Shown: piece after piece, positions 39,158 to 47,473 of the stretch
Position numbering within the stretch: the first letter of the stretch is position 1
Layout: each line of letters begins with the position of its first letter
Source of the DNA: Bacillus sp. UNC438CL73TsuS30
GTDB taxonomy: Bacteria > Bacillota > Bacilli > Bacillales > Cytobacillaceae
Assembly: GCF_000482325.1 (NCBI RefSeq)
Contig: NZ_AXVA01000005.1
Location: forward strand, 447,653 to 511,652
Direction: 5' to 3'
DNA length: 64,000 nucleotides
Made by a program: the position numbers and the translations under genes
Notes under the pieces: model-generated
The model's input: the letters and a program-made list of their open reading frames with translations, nothing else
Told to the model about the DNA's origin: nothing
The model's database searches: none

Positions 39158-39919
39158 ATGAGTATGAATCTCGAAAGGGAAAAGGTCACGCTTCCATTAC
39201 CTCAATTGGACGAAGCAAAGCACTCGAGGTTACCTAAAATATTATTTGGCAGTACGGTTATTGCAATGCTTTTATCTCTTTATTTTATTTTCTTATATGC
39301 GGAGGAAGAGAAAACAATGGGTGCGGCACAAAAGATCTTTTATTTCCATGTAAGTTCCGCCTGGGTGGCCTTTTTTGCCTTTTTTATCACCTTTTTGTTT
39401 AGTATATTGTTTTTGATCAAGCGGAAAAGAATCTTTGATACATATGCCTATGTTTCCGCAGAAATTGGGATTGTGTTTACGCTAATTGTATTAACAACTG
39501 GCCCAATATGGGCAAAATCATCATGGAATACTTGGTGGGTATGGGAGCCCCGTTTAATTACGACGTTAATCCTTTTCTTTATATATATTGCCTATATTAT
39601 GATTCGTCATATGGATGGAGTCTGGGATAAAAAGGCAAGGCTGTCTGCTGTTTTCGGAATCATTGGGTTTGTTGATGTTCCGATTGTATTCTTTGCGATT
39701 CGCTGGTGGCAGACAAAACTTCATCCAATTGTTTTTGGAGAAGGTCCTTCTCAAAAAGGAGAGGGGATTGCCCCAACGATGCTTGTAGCTTTGTTGGTTA
39801 CGATTACGACGTTTACACTTCTTTATTCCTATTTACTAAACAAAGGCGTAACACTCGAAAATATGAAAATTAAAGTAGATCAATATAAAGAAAAATTAAG
39901 AGAAAGCATGGAAAATTAG
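39158..39919 (+). CDS. ccmC: heme-presenting protein CcmC
   Basis: 253 residues with six transmembrane helices. WWD segment reads SSWNTWWVWEPRLITT (Asp of the usual WD is Glu here). Heme-ligand His candidates flank it: YFHVSSAW and KLHPIVF. Hands heme to CcmE. TTGGAGG precedes the ATG. The extra ~20-residue N-terminal segment before the first helix is Lys/Glu-rich. Confidence 0.92.
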   Translation: MSMNLEREKVTLPLPQLDEAKHSRLPKILFGSTVIAMLLSLYFIFLYAEEEKTMGAAQKIFYFHVSSAWVAFFAFFITFLFSILFLIKRKRIFDTYAYVSAEIGIVFTLIVLTTGPIWAKSSWNTWWVWEPRLITTLILFFIYIAYIMIRHMDGVWDKKARLSAVFGIIGFVDVPIVFFAIRWWQTKLHPIVFGEGPSQKGEGIAPTMLVALLVTITTFTLLYSYLLNKGVTLENMKIKVDQYKEKLRESMEN

Positions 39920-39931
39920 GAGGAATGTAAA

Positions 39932-40063
39932 ATGAATTATGAATTTATGTATGCTGCTTATTCGGTTGCCTGGGTGATCATATTCTCATATTTGTTTGTG
40001 ATTGATAAGAAACAAAGCAAGCTGAAAAAAGAAATCGAGTTCTTGAAACAGCTGGACAAATAA
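39932..40063 (+). CDS. ccmD: small membrane protein CcmD
   Basis: 43 residues: MNYEFMYAAYSVAWVIIFSY then a Lys-rich tail LFVIDKKQSK. One transmembrane helix with the Y..YS.AW motif of CcmD, which helps release holo-CcmE from CcmABC. GGAGG 8 bases upstream. Its size and place between ccmC and ccmG leave little doubt. Confidence 0.88.
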   Translation: MNYEFMYAAYSVAWVIIFSYLFVIDKKQSKLKKEIEFLKQLDK

Positions 40064-40086
40064 GAAGCGAATTTGGAGGATATGCG

Positions 40087-40593
40087 ATGAACCAGCGTGT
40101 CATCAAATCAGTCGTGTTGATCCTTTTAATTGGAATGTTTTCGTTTTTCGCCTATAGTTTAGTGAGTAAGGCGAAGCATACAGATGTAGGGGATCAAGCC
40201 TATAATTTTAAATTGCCAAATTTGACAGGCAGTAATACAAGGCTTTCTGATTTTCGCGGTCAAGTGGTTGTTTTGAATTACTTTGCAACCTGGTGTGCAC
40301 CATGTAAGGAGGAAGCACCGGAACTAGAAGCTTTTGCAAAGGATTACGGTGATCAATATAAATTGATTATGGTAAATAGAGGCGAAACAATCGACCGGGT
40401 TAAAAGGTTTTTGAAAAAATATAATACACCCGCAATCTATATTTTTGATTACAATGCTAAAATATCAAAATTATATAACGTCACAGGACAGCCTGAAACC
40501 TTTGTGATTGACAAAAAAGGTGTGATCCGTGAACACTATAATGGTCCGGTAACCGAAATGCAGCTTTATAATTTTGTTAAAAAGTATGACTAG
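40087..40593 (+). CDS. ccmG: membrane-anchored thioredoxin (CcmG/ResA type)
   Basis: 168 residues. N-terminal anchor (~6-25) and thioredoxin fold with WC70APC73 (FATWCAPCKEEAPEL) and a cis-Pro in TGQPETFVIDKKG. Keeps apocytochrome cysteines reduced outside the membrane. The active site WCAPC and Glu-rich helix resemble ResA more than a general DsbA. Could equally be named ResA. Last gene of the operon, followed by a strong terminator. Ribosome binding site GGAGG. Confidence 0.9.
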   Translation: MNQRVIKSVVLILLIGMFSFFAYSLVSKAKHTDVGDQAYNFKLPNLTGSNTRLSDFRGQVVVLNYFATWCAPCKEEAPELEAFAKDYGDQYKLIMVNRGETIDRVKRFLKKYNTPAIYIFDYNAKISKLYNVTGQPETFVIDKKGVIREHYNGPVTEMQLYNFVKKYD

Positions 40594-40598
40594 TAAAT

Positions 40599-40644
40599 GA
40601 AAAAAGGATGGAATCGACTATATCCCGATTCCATCCTTTTTTAA
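40599..40644. terminator. strong bidirectional terminator
   Basis: AAAAAAGGATGGAATCG and CGATTCCATCCTTTTTT pair perfectly. Ends the ccm operon and the leftward SIMPL gene, and marks the right edge of the cytochrome island. Confidence 0.95.
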
Positions 40645-41291
40645 TATTCGAATTCAGCTGAAATCGTTGCTTTGACTATTAGCTCGCCGGGTTCAAATTG
40701 AGTGGAGCTAATCCCTTTCACATAGCTCATTTGTGGATTCAAAATAGGCGGTGGGAGCGTTCCGACTTCAATGACCGAGATTGGAGTTGGATTCAATGTT
40801 ACCCTTAACGTGTTTGCAATGGTTTTAGCTTTTTCAATCGCCTTAGTTAATGCGAGGGAAAGTGCTTTTTGATAAATCCCATCTTGATTTTTTAATGAAA
40901 AATGGACATTTGCTACATAGTTAGCCCCGTTTTGAACGGCGGTATCGATTACCCTGCCAATCGATGTTAAATCCTCTAATTTTACTTTAAGTATATAGGT
41001 CACTTTATATGCGCGAAAAGTTTGTTTCCCTTGATCAAAATCATATTCGGAATCAATTCGATAATCAAAGGTTTGTAGATTTTTTCGTGCAACCCCTAAG
41101 GATAAAAGTGATTGAATCAACTTGTTAACCGCCTCTGAATTTTGCTGCTGTGCCTCCATCAATACCTTATTCTCGGTCATGACACCTAAATTTACGTTGG
41201 CCATATCAGGCTGCACCGCAAGCTCCCCTTCACCGGTAACTTTAATGACATGGTTTTTACCTATACGTTCCGGTTGTTGGTAACGATACAT
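40641..41291 (-). CDS. SIMPL (DUF541) domain protein
   Basis: 216 residues, no signal peptide. Starts MYRYQQPERIGKNHVIKVTG, followed by the SIMPL core GEGELAVQPDMANVNLGV, an amphipathic helix with EAVNKLIQSLLSLGV, and the C-terminal REX repeat ELIVKATISAEFEY. Members form oligomeric assemblies; a chaperone-like or stress role is suspected. AGGGGGAG ribosome binding site. It is read against the ccm and spoIIIA operons. Function in Bacillus not established. Confidence 0.88.
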   Translation of the reverse strand: MYRYQQPERIGKNHVIKVTGEGELAVQPDMANVNLGVMTENKVLMEAQQQNSEAVNKLIQSLLSLGVARKNLQTFDYRIDSEYDFDQGKQTFRAYKVTYILKVKLEDLTSIGRVIDTAVQNGANYVANVHFSLKNQDGIYQKALSLALTKAIEKAKTIANTLRVTLNPTPISVIEVGTLPPPILNPQMSYVKGISSTQFEPGELIVKATISAEFEY

Positions 41292-41432
41292 TTGTTGACT
41301 CCCCCTCCTATGTTCTTTTTATAAAATACTGTTGCAACGCAGGAAGTATTCCTTAGGGGTTCCTACTGTCTATCATTTAGGCTGAAAAAAATAGAATGAA
41401 AGGAAATTTTGAAAGAATCGCCTGATTTGAAA

Positions 41433-41461
41433 GTCATATTGCGCTTTAAAAGGCATACATT
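41433..41461 (+). promoter_or_regulatory. sigma-E promoter of the spoIIIA operon
   Basis: GTCATATT (-35) and CATACATT (-10) are separated by 13 bases, matching the sigma-E consensus. The start of spoIIIAA is 39 bases downstream; B. subtilis drives this operon with sigma-E in the mother cell. Confidence 0.85.
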
Positions 41462-41499
41462 TTAAATAATGAGACAAGCAACAACAAGGAGGATACATT

Positions 41500-42423
41500 G
41501 TGGAAACGATTCTTCATTTTTTACCAAAAAATATTGCAGACCTTATCAGTAAACTCCCTCCTAATCAAAAAGAAGAGCTCGAGGAAATCCGAATTCGCAT
41601 AAATCGACCGATTGAAATTACAACGAAAGGAGCTCCCCAGTTCCTATCGTATCGGATCCAGCCGGAGGATGCGTTCCATTTAATGAATAAAATAAGCCAC
41701 TTTTCTATCTACACCCTTGAGGAAGAGCTAAAACGGGGATATATCACCGTGTCCGGCGGGCATCGTATTGGTCTTGCCGGAAAGGTCATTCTCGAGGATG
41801 GAAGGGTAAAGGCAATTAGGGATATTTCTTCTTTTAATATTCGAATTGCCAGGGAGAAGCTGAGGATTGCTGAACCATTCATTTCCTATATTTATAAGGA
41901 TACATGGATGAATACGATGGTGATTGGGGCCCCGCAAACAGGGAAAACAACCTTGCTGCGTGATTTTGCCCGAATCATTTCCACCGGGGTTTATTCAAAA
42001 GGGATCCAGGCAAACAAGGTAGGTATTGTGGACGAACGAAGTGAAATAGCTGGGTGTGTTAACGGAGTTCCTCAGCTGACATTCGGTCACCGTGTGGATG
42101 TTTTGGATGCCTGTCCAAAAGCTGAAGGAATGATGATGATGATTCGCTCGATGAGTCCGGATGTATTAATTGTGGATGAAATTGGACGTAAGGAAGATGC
42201 GGAGGCAATCCAAGAGGCGGTCCATGCTGGAATAAAGCTGATGATGACCACCCATGGAACAAATTTAGAGGAAATAAAAAATAGGCCGTCACTTAAGGGA
42301 ATACTTGAGCAAAGAATCTTTCGCCGCTTCATTGTCCTTAGCAGGGATGAAGGACCTGGAACGGTTACACATCTATTGGATGGAGAAGGAAAAGAACTGA
42401 TTCAAAAAGTGAGAGTGACATAA
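41500..42423 (+). CDS. spoIIIAA: stage III sporulation ATPase SpoIIIAA
   Basis: 307 residues. Secretion-type ATPase of the SpoIIIA-SpoIIQ feeding tube. Walker A GAPQTGKTTLLRD, Walker B VLIVDEIGRKED, with an R-rich arm ISSFNIRIAREK. Starts at GTG behind AGGAGG. The stop is followed at once by spoIIIAB. Works on the mother-cell face of the outer forespore membrane. Confidence 0.96.
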   Translation: METILHFLPKNIADLISKLPPNQKEELEEIRIRINRPIEITTKGAPQFLSYRIQPEDAFHLMNKISHFSIYTLEEELKRGYITVSGGHRIGLAGKVILEDGRVKAIRDISSFNIRIAREKLRIAEPFISYIYKDTWMNTMVIGAPQTGKTTLLRDFARIISTGVYSKGIQANKVGIVDERSEIAGCVNGVPQLTFGHRVDVLDACPKAEGMMMMIRSMSPDVLIVDEIGRKEDAEAIQEAVHAGIKLMMTTHGTNLEEIKNRPSLKGILEQRIFRRFIVLSRDEGPGTVTHLLDGEGKELIQKVRVT

Positions 42424-42939
42424 ATGATTAAAATTATTGGTGCCATTTTCATTATTATTGCAACCACTTGGACAGGTTTTGAAGCAGCACGGAATTTCAG
42501 TGAACGGCCAAGGCAGCTTCGAATGCTGAGATCAAGTCTGCAATCACTCGAAGCTGAAATCATGTATGGACACACACCATTGCATGAAGCTGCAAGAAGG
42601 CTCTCAGACCAGCTAACAAAACCTTTATCCGGCTTTTTTGAGTCCTTCGCAAAGAAACTTACGGACTCGGAGACAACTGTAAAAGAAGCCTGGGAATCAA
42701 GCTTGAAAGAGGTATGGAAATCAACAGCCTTAAAGCAAGGTGAATTTGAGATTATGAAGCAATTTGGGGAAACGCTTGGCCGACACGACCGCTATTCCCA
42801 GCAAAAACATATTATGCTAACTCTTTCACATTTAGAGAGAGAAGAAGCAGATGCGCTTGATAGACAGTCAAAATACGAAAAAATGGTAAAAAGCCTGGGA
42901 TTCCTGTCAGGATTATTATTAATCATTTTATTATTCTAG
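42424..42939 (+). CDS. spoIIIAB: stage III sporulation protein SpoIIIAB
   Basis: 171 residues. N-terminal transmembrane helix (IIGAIFIIIATTWTGFEA), cytoplasmic helical domain (RPRQLRMLRSSLQSLEAEI, HTPLHEAARRL) and C-terminal helix LGFLSGLLLIILLF. GspF-like membrane partner of SpoIIIAA. It starts directly after the spoIIIAA stop (TAA then ATG). Confidence 0.95.
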   Translation: MIKIIGAIFIIIATTWTGFEAARNFSERPRQLRMLRSSLQSLEAEIMYGHTPLHEAARRLSDQLTKPLSGFFESFAKKLTDSETTVKEAWESSLKEVWKSTALKQGEFEIMKQFGETLGRHDRYSQQKHIMLTLSHLEREEADALDRQSKYEKMVKSLGFLSGLLLIILLF

Positions 42940-42950
42940 GGGGAGCTGCA

Positions 42951-43154
42951 ATGGGGTTAGAAGTGGATATTATTTTTAAAATAGCGGGGGTAGGGATTGT
43001 TGTTGCCTTTTTGCATACAGTCCTAGACCAAGTTGGTAAAAAGGAATACGCCCAGTGGGTGACGTTATTTGGTTTTATCTATATTTTATTTCAAGTGGCA
43101 ACCATCGTGGATGATCTTTTCCAAAAAATAAAATCTGTCTTCTTGTTCCAATAG
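42951..43154 (+). CDS. spoIIIAC: stage III sporulation protein SpoIIIAC
   Basis: 67 residues, two transmembrane helices (IIFKIAGVGIVVAFLHTVL; WVTLFGFIYILFQVATIV). GGGGGAGC 7 bases before ATG. Conserved LHTVLDQVGKKEYA. Part of the channel between mother cell and forespore. Confidence 0.94.
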   Translation: MGLEVDIIFKIAGVGIVVAFLHTVLDQVGKKEYAQWVTLFGFIYILFQVATIVDDLFQKIKSVFLFQ

Positions 43155-43170
43155 AAAGGGGGGCTCTGCC

Positions 43171-43560
43171 ATTGAAATCGTAAAAATAGTCGGGTTAGCT
43201 CTAGTGGCAACCTTTCTTGCCTTAATCATTAAAGAGCAGAAACCCAATTTTGCCTTTCTCTTAATCGTATTTGTCGGCTGTACCATTTTCCTATTTTTAA
43301 TTGATAAGATTTATGAAATTATTCATATGCTTGAAAAGCTTGCCGTGAATGCAAATGTAAATTTGGTCTATGTGGAAACGATTCTTAAAATTATTGGAAT
43401 TGCCTACATTGCTGAATTTGCTTCTCAAATTACAAAGGATGCCGGCCAAGGAGCAATCGCTTCAAAAATTGAATTAGCAGGAAAAATTTTGATCCTTGCT
43501 ATGGCCATCCCAATTCTAACTGTCATGATCGAAACCATTATAAAACTAATACCCAGCTAA
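43171..43560 (+). CDS. spoIIIAD: stage III sporulation protein SpoIIIAD, ATT start
   Basis: 129 residues if read from ATT at 43171. The conserved N-terminus EIVKIVGLALVATFLALI lies between this ATT and the first usual start (GTG at 43204), and GGGGGG sits 7 bases before the ATT. No ATG, GTG, TTG or CTG occurs in frame in between; the nearby TTG at 43172 is in another frame and closes at once. Length then matches the family (~130). Rest: KEQKPNFAFLLIVFVGC, NANVNLVYVETILKIIG, AGKILILAMAIPILTV, four transmembrane helices. The rare initiator may keep its level low. Confidence 0.9.
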   Translation: MEIVKIVGLALVATFLALIIKEQKPNFAFLLIVFVGCTIFLFLIDKIYEIIHMLEKLAVNANVNLVYVETILKIIGIAYIAEFASQITKDAGQGAIASKIELAGKILILAMAIPILTVMIETIIKLIPS

Positions 43561-43598
43561 AGACGCCAATTTTTTTTAAAACAGAGGTGAAATTCTAA

Positions 43599-44798
43599 AT
43601 GAAGCAATGGTGGCAGATTATTCCGATTATCATTCTCTTAGTCTTTTTTTTAAACGTTCCAATTGCCCAAGCCTCACAGGATACAAATCAAACTTCTACG
43701 CCTCTATCACCTCAAGAATTGGTAGATTCCCAGCTGAAAACAATGGATTTAACAGAGCTCAAGCAATTCTGGGAAGATATCCAAACCAAATATGACGGAT
43801 TTCTACCAGAAAGCCAGAAAGGCAGCCTATATGATTTTATCAAAGGAGAGAAAAAATTTTCTTTCAAGCAATGGGGACAAGGGGTTATAAAGTTTGCATT
43901 TCATGAATTTGTTGCCAACGGAAAGCTCCTCGGATCAATCATCATGCTTACCGTTTTCAGTATGTTTCTACAGTCCATGCAGAATGCTTTTGAAAAGAGT
44001 GCCATCAGTAAAGTAGCTTATGCGATTGTTTATATGGTCCTGGTGATTCTTGCTTTAAATAGTTTTCATGTTGTGATCAACTATACAAATGAAGCGATTG
44101 GGACGATGATTTCATTTGTACTGGCACTGATTCCACTTCTATTAGCTCTAATTGCCGCTACAGGCGGGATTGTTTCAGCAGCATTTTTTCATCCAGTGAT
44201 CCTTTTTTTAATGAATACAAGTGGCTTGTTTATGCAATATGTGATTCTTCCGCTTCTTTTCTTAGCGACATTGCTAAGTATTGTAAGCACCATGTCGGAT
44301 CAATATAAGGTCACTCAGCTTGCGCAGCTACTTCGAAATTGGAGTATTGGATTAATGGGTCTTTTTTTAACGGTTTTTCTTGGAGTTATATCCGTACAAG
44401 GGGCATCGGCAGCAGTTACTGATGGTGTCGCAATACGAACAGCAAAGTTTATAACCGGGAACTTTATCCCTGTCATTGGCCGAATTTTTACTGATGCGTC
44501 TGACACAATCATTAGTGCTTCAACTCTGCTAAAAAATACGGTCGGAATAGCCGGTGTGGCAATCCTGTTAATTATCGTCGCATTCCCGGCTCTAAAAATA
44601 CTAATGATCGCGTTTATTTATAAATTTGCAGCTGCTATTTTACAGCCCTTAGGCGGCGGTCCAATAATCAGTTGTCTTGATATTATAAGCAAAAGTGTTA
44701 TCTATGTTTTTGCTGCATTGGGTATTGTTTCATTAATGTTTTTTTTAAGTATAACGGTAATTGTGGCTGCAGGAAATCTGACCATGATGATGCGATAG
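43599..44798 (+). CDS. spoIIIAE: stage III sporulation protein SpoIIIAE
   Basis: 399 residues. Signal peptide (WQIIPIIILLVFFLNVPIAQAS), outer domain to ~95, then eight or so transmembrane helices from ~110. Conserved LDTNGAS-like stretch is GASAAVTDGVAIRTAKFITG and PLGGGPIISCLDIISKSV. Related to export/permease components; likely the pore of the feeding tube. AGAGGTGA ribosome binding site. Confidence 0.94.
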   Translation: MKQWWQIIPIIILLVFFLNVPIAQASQDTNQTSTPLSPQELVDSQLKTMDLTELKQFWEDIQTKYDGFLPESQKGSLYDFIKGEKKFSFKQWGQGVIKFAFHEFVANGKLLGSIIMLTVFSMFLQSMQNAFEKSAISKVAYAIVYMVLVILALNSFHVVINYTNEAIGTMISFVLALIPLLLALIAATGGIVSAAFFHPVILFLMNTSGLFMQYVILPLLFLATLLSIVSTMSDQYKVTQLAQLLRNWSIGLMGLFLTVFLGVISVQGASAAVTDGVAIRTAKFITGNFIPVIGRIFTDASDTIISASTLLKNTVGIAGVAILLIIVAFPALKILMIAFIYKFAAAILQPLGGGPIISCLDIISKSVIYVFAALGIVSLMFFLSITVIVAAGNLTMMMR

Positions 44799-44810
44799 GG
44801 GGGAAGCGAT

Positions 44811-45440
44811 ATGGAGTTTATAAAAGAGTGGGTAACAAATATTATTCTATTTGTTCTCCTGGCAACTGTAATCGATATGCTTCTTCCCAATTCTAGTATG
44901 CAAAAGTATGTAAAGATGGTAATGGGATTATTGTTAATCGCTATTATCCTTACCCCCATTTTTAAATTAATCTCCAAGGACTTTGAAACAACGCTTGTGT
45001 CGATCCCATCAAATCAAACCCCTGGAGAAAAAAATATAAAAAATTTAATAGATTCAAAGAAAAAAGAAATACAAGACTCCCAACATGCATATATTTTAGA
45101 ACAGATGCGTGTCCAATTAAAAAAGGACGTTAAGGAGGAGTTGATGGAAAACTACGGTTTAGCAATTGCAGACATAGACATTGCAACGAACGAAGAAAGT
45201 AACCAAGCCTTCCCTGAAAACATCCAAAAGATAACGGTTCTTCTGAAGCATCCAGAAACATCGGTACAGACAGTCGAAGCGATCAAACAAGTGGACATTA
45301 ACACAGAAACACCTCTTTCATCCAATGTTTCAGCAGAAGATACAGCAAAGGTTGCTGCCTTTCTTTCTCAAAAATGGGATGTTGCAGAGAAATCACTAGA
45401 AGTTTCGATTGAAGGGGGGATTAAGAACAAAAATGGATAA
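44811..45440 (+). CDS. spoIIIAF: stage III sporulation protein SpoIIIAF
   Basis: 209 residues. Two N-terminal transmembrane helices (NIILFVLLATVIDMLLP; MGLLLIAIILTPIFKLI) and an outer ring-building domain with LENYGL-like ELMENYGLAIADIDI and LSQKWDVAEKSLEVSIEGG. GGGGGGAAGCG before ATG. Ends inside the first codons of spoIIIAG. Confidence 0.94.
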   Translation: MEFIKEWVTNIILFVLLATVIDMLLPNSSMQKYVKMVMGLLLIAIILTPIFKLISKDFETTLVSIPSNQTPGEKNIKNLIDSKKKEIQDSQHAYILEQMRVQLKKDVKEELMENYGLAIADIDIATNEESNQAFPENIQKITVLLKHPETSVQTVEAIKQVDINTETPLSSNVSAEDTAKVAAFLSQKWDVAEKSLEVSIEGGIKNKNG

Positions 45441-46083
45441 AAACCAAGGCCCATTATCATGGTTAAAGAATTTACTTAAAAAAGGCGGAAGCACTGATAA
45501 AAAAGCCGGAAAATATCAATATATGCTTCTTGTTCTCTGTATCGGGGCTGCCTTCATGCTTGTTGGGAATGTCCTATTTAAAACGGACTCAGCTGCACCG
45601 GATGTTCCAGCTATGAAAAGTGATAACCAGCCAGCGAGTGATGTACCCGCCTTTGGATTGGGGAAATCAACTGGAAATAAAACCATCCATGAATATGAAC
45701 AAGCATATGAGGATCAGTTGAAGAAGGCATTAGAAAATATGCTAGGGGTCAAAGATGTCACTGTCGTTGTAAATATTGATTCCACGGATCAGCGAGTGCT
45801 TGAAAAGAATAGGGTAACAAAATCGCAAACAACAGAAGAAACCGATCGTGAAGGTGGACAACGAAAGGTTCAGGAATCTTCTACAGATGAACAGCTTGTT
45901 ATCATCCGAGACGGCGAAAAAGAAACTCCAATTGTGACAGAAACAAAAAAGCCTGAAATTCGTGGTGTCCTTGTTGTTGCCCGCGGTGCAGAAAATATTC
46001 AAGTGAAAAAATGGATTATTGAAGCAGTAACAAGAGCGCTTGGTGTTCCAAGCCACCGAGTTGCTGTCATGCCAAAAAAATAA
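45433..46083 (+). CDS. spoIIIAG: stage III sporulation protein SpoIIIAG
   Basis: 216 residues from the ATG at 45433. Cytoplasmic start (GPLSWLKNLLKKGG), transmembrane helix ~30-48, then a ring-forming domain: DQLKKALENMLGVKDVTVVV, and the C-terminal RGVLVVARGAENIQVKKWI. Forms a large ring in the intermembrane space. An 8-base overlap with spoIIIAF; GAAGGGGGG lies ~12 bases upstream. Confidence 0.94.
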   Translation: MDKNQGPLSWLKNLLKKGGSTDKKAGKYQYMLLVLCIGAAFMLVGNVLFKTDSAAPDVPAMKSDNQPASDVPAFGLGKSTGNKTIHEYEQAYEDQLKKALENMLGVKDVTVVVNIDSTDQRVLEKNRVTKSQTTEETDREGGQRKVQESSTDEQLVIIRDGEKETPIVTETKKPEIRGVLVVARGAENIQVKKWIIEAVTRALGVPSHRVAVMPKK

Positions 46084-46098
46084 GAGGGGGATTTATTC

Positions 46099-46674
46099 AT
46101 GCTTTTGAAAAAACAAACGGTTTGGTTATTAACGATGTTAAGTTTGGTGGTTGTATTATCGGTGTATTATATTACTTCACCGGAGCAAAAAAATAGTAAT
46201 GAGCTTGCAGCTGTACAACAAAAAGCAAAAGATCAAATGAATCAAAAAGAAATGAATTCAAAATCAACAGCAAAAACAAATGCTAAAGATGATAAGACCA
46301 TTATCTCCCAGATTGCTGGTGATGATGAATTTGAAGCACTTCGTTTAAAATTGCAAGATGAACGCAGTCAATTACAAGAAGATTTAACAGCTCAAATGGC
46401 GAGTACAGATCTTCCTGCCGATAAAAGAAGTGAAGCAATGGATCAAATGAAAGAATTAAATAAAACAGCTCAAAAAGAAGAAATTCTGGAAACATTAATT
46501 AAAACGATGGGATATGAGGATGCTCTGGTAAGAGCCGAAGGAAACCAAGTTCGCGTGACAGTAAAATCAAAGAAACAACCATCAGCAACTGCAGCAAACG
46601 ATATCATCCAACAGGTTAAAAAGGAAATTGGCGATACCAATTACGTTGCCGTCGAATTCCAGCCAACGAAATAA
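46099..46674 (+). CDS. spoIIIAH: stage III sporulation protein SpoIIIAH
   Basis: 191 residues. One transmembrane helix (TVWLLTMLSLVVVLSVYYI), a charged linker, and a YscJ/FliF-like domain (GYEDALVRAEGNQVRVTVKS) that binds SpoIIQ from the forespore. GAGGGGGA before ATG. Last gene of the eight-gene operon, closed by a terminator. Confidence 0.95.
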   Translation: MLLKKQTVWLLTMLSLVVVLSVYYITSPEQKNSNELAAVQQKAKDQMNQKEMNSKSTAKTNAKDDKTIISQIAGDDEFEALRLKLQDERSQLQEDLTAQMASTDLPADKRSEAMDQMKELNKTAQKEEILETLIKTMGYEDALVRAEGNQVRVTVKSKKQPSATAANDIIQQVKKEIGDTNYVAVEFQPTK

Positions 46675-46684
46675 GAAACAACCC

Positions 46685-46719
46685 CAAAGAAGGAAAGTAC
46701 AAAGCTTTCCTTCTTTTTG
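46685..46719 (+). terminator. terminator of the spoIIIA operon
   Basis: AAAGAAGGAAAG and CTTTCCTTCTTT pair around TACAAAG, then TTGG. Confidence 0.85.
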
Positions 46720-46728
46720 GTCTATGGA

Positions 46729-46784
46729 GTGTCCACCTGGTGCGGACACTTTTGCCGGAAAGTCCACGGGCGGTGCCTGTCACC
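46729..46784. repeat. intergenic repeat-like element with two small hairpins
   Basis: GTGTCC/GGACAC (46729-46749) and GGTG/CACC in GGTGCCTGTCACC (46772-46784). GC-rich against its surroundings; the phrase GTGCCTGTCACC recurs in many Bacillus intergenic regions as I recall. No gene. Confidence 0.5.
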
Positions 46785-46902
46785 CACTTTCCCACCCTTT
46801 TTTTACTTTTAGTTAAATAAAGATTAAAATAAATTTGAAGGTTATTGAAGAAGGAGAAAAAATATAGATTGTTGAACTTTTATAAGATAGTATCGTATAG
46901 TA

Positions 46903-46921
46903 TTAGTAGCTAGTCTTAATA
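46903..46921 (+). promoter_or_regulatory. candidate FapR operator before accB
   Basis: TTAGTAGCTAGTCTTAATA differs by one base in the core from the recalled FapR site TTAGTACCTAGTCTTAAT. It lies 24 bases before the accB start, near where its promoter would end. In that place a bound FapR (released by malonyl-CoA) could block transcription of accBC. Confidence 0.6.
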
Positions 46922-46945
46922 TAGTGGTACAAGGAGTGTTACTCA

Positions 46946-47458
46946 ATGTTAAAGGTACAAGAAATTCGTGAGTTAATTAAATTAGTTGATCAATCTAGTA
47001 TTGATGAATTTGTTTATGAAAATGAAGGGTCAAAAATTAAAATGAAGAAAAGTGTGACTTCTGTCGTCACTACGGTTCAACCAGTCGTACATACTGAAGT
47101 TCCATCAGCTCAAGCAGTTCAAGCTGCGCCTGTTCAACCGGCAGCACCAGTTACACCAGTGCAAGAAATCAAACAAGAACCGGTAACAGAAGCTTCTGTT
47201 CAAGCGGATACTTCCAACCTTCACAAAATTACTTCTCCAATGGTAGGGACTTTCTATGCCTCCCCATCACCAGATGCTGATGTCTATGTTAAAGCTGGTT
47301 CAAAGGTTTCTAAGGATTCCATTGTTTGTATCGTCGAGGCGATGAAATTATTCAATGAAATTGAAGCAGAAGTAAACGGAGAAATTGTCGAAGTTCTTGC
47401 GAAAGATGGACAATTAGTGGAATATGGACAGCCATTATTTTTAGTAAAGCCTGAATAA
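46946..47458 (+). CDS. accB: biotin carboxyl carrier protein of acetyl-CoA carboxylase
   Basis: 170 residues. N-terminal helical segment, a Pro/Ala/Val/Gln linker ([16 protein letters not shown]), and the C-terminal biotinyl domain with the biotinylated Lys in [11 protein letters not shown] and the thumb [15 protein letters not shown]. Carries CO2 on biotin in the first step of fatty acid synthesis. AAGGAGTG ribosome binding site. Operon with accC (15 bases apart). Confidence 0.96.
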   Translation: MLKVQEIRELIKLVDQSSIDEFVYENEGSKIKMKKSVTSVVTTVQPVVHTEVPSAQAVQAAPVQPAAPVTPVQEIKQEPVTEASVQADTSNLHKITSPMVGTFYASPSPDADVYVKAGSKVSKDSIVCIVEAMKLFNEIEAEVNGEIVEVLAKDGQLVEYGQPLFLVKPE

Positions 47459-47473
47459 GGAGCGGTAACAGAA

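Noticed and set aside
43172-43182. TTG at 43172 as start of spoIIIAD
   Set aside because: It is in the wrong frame and meets a stop after three codons.
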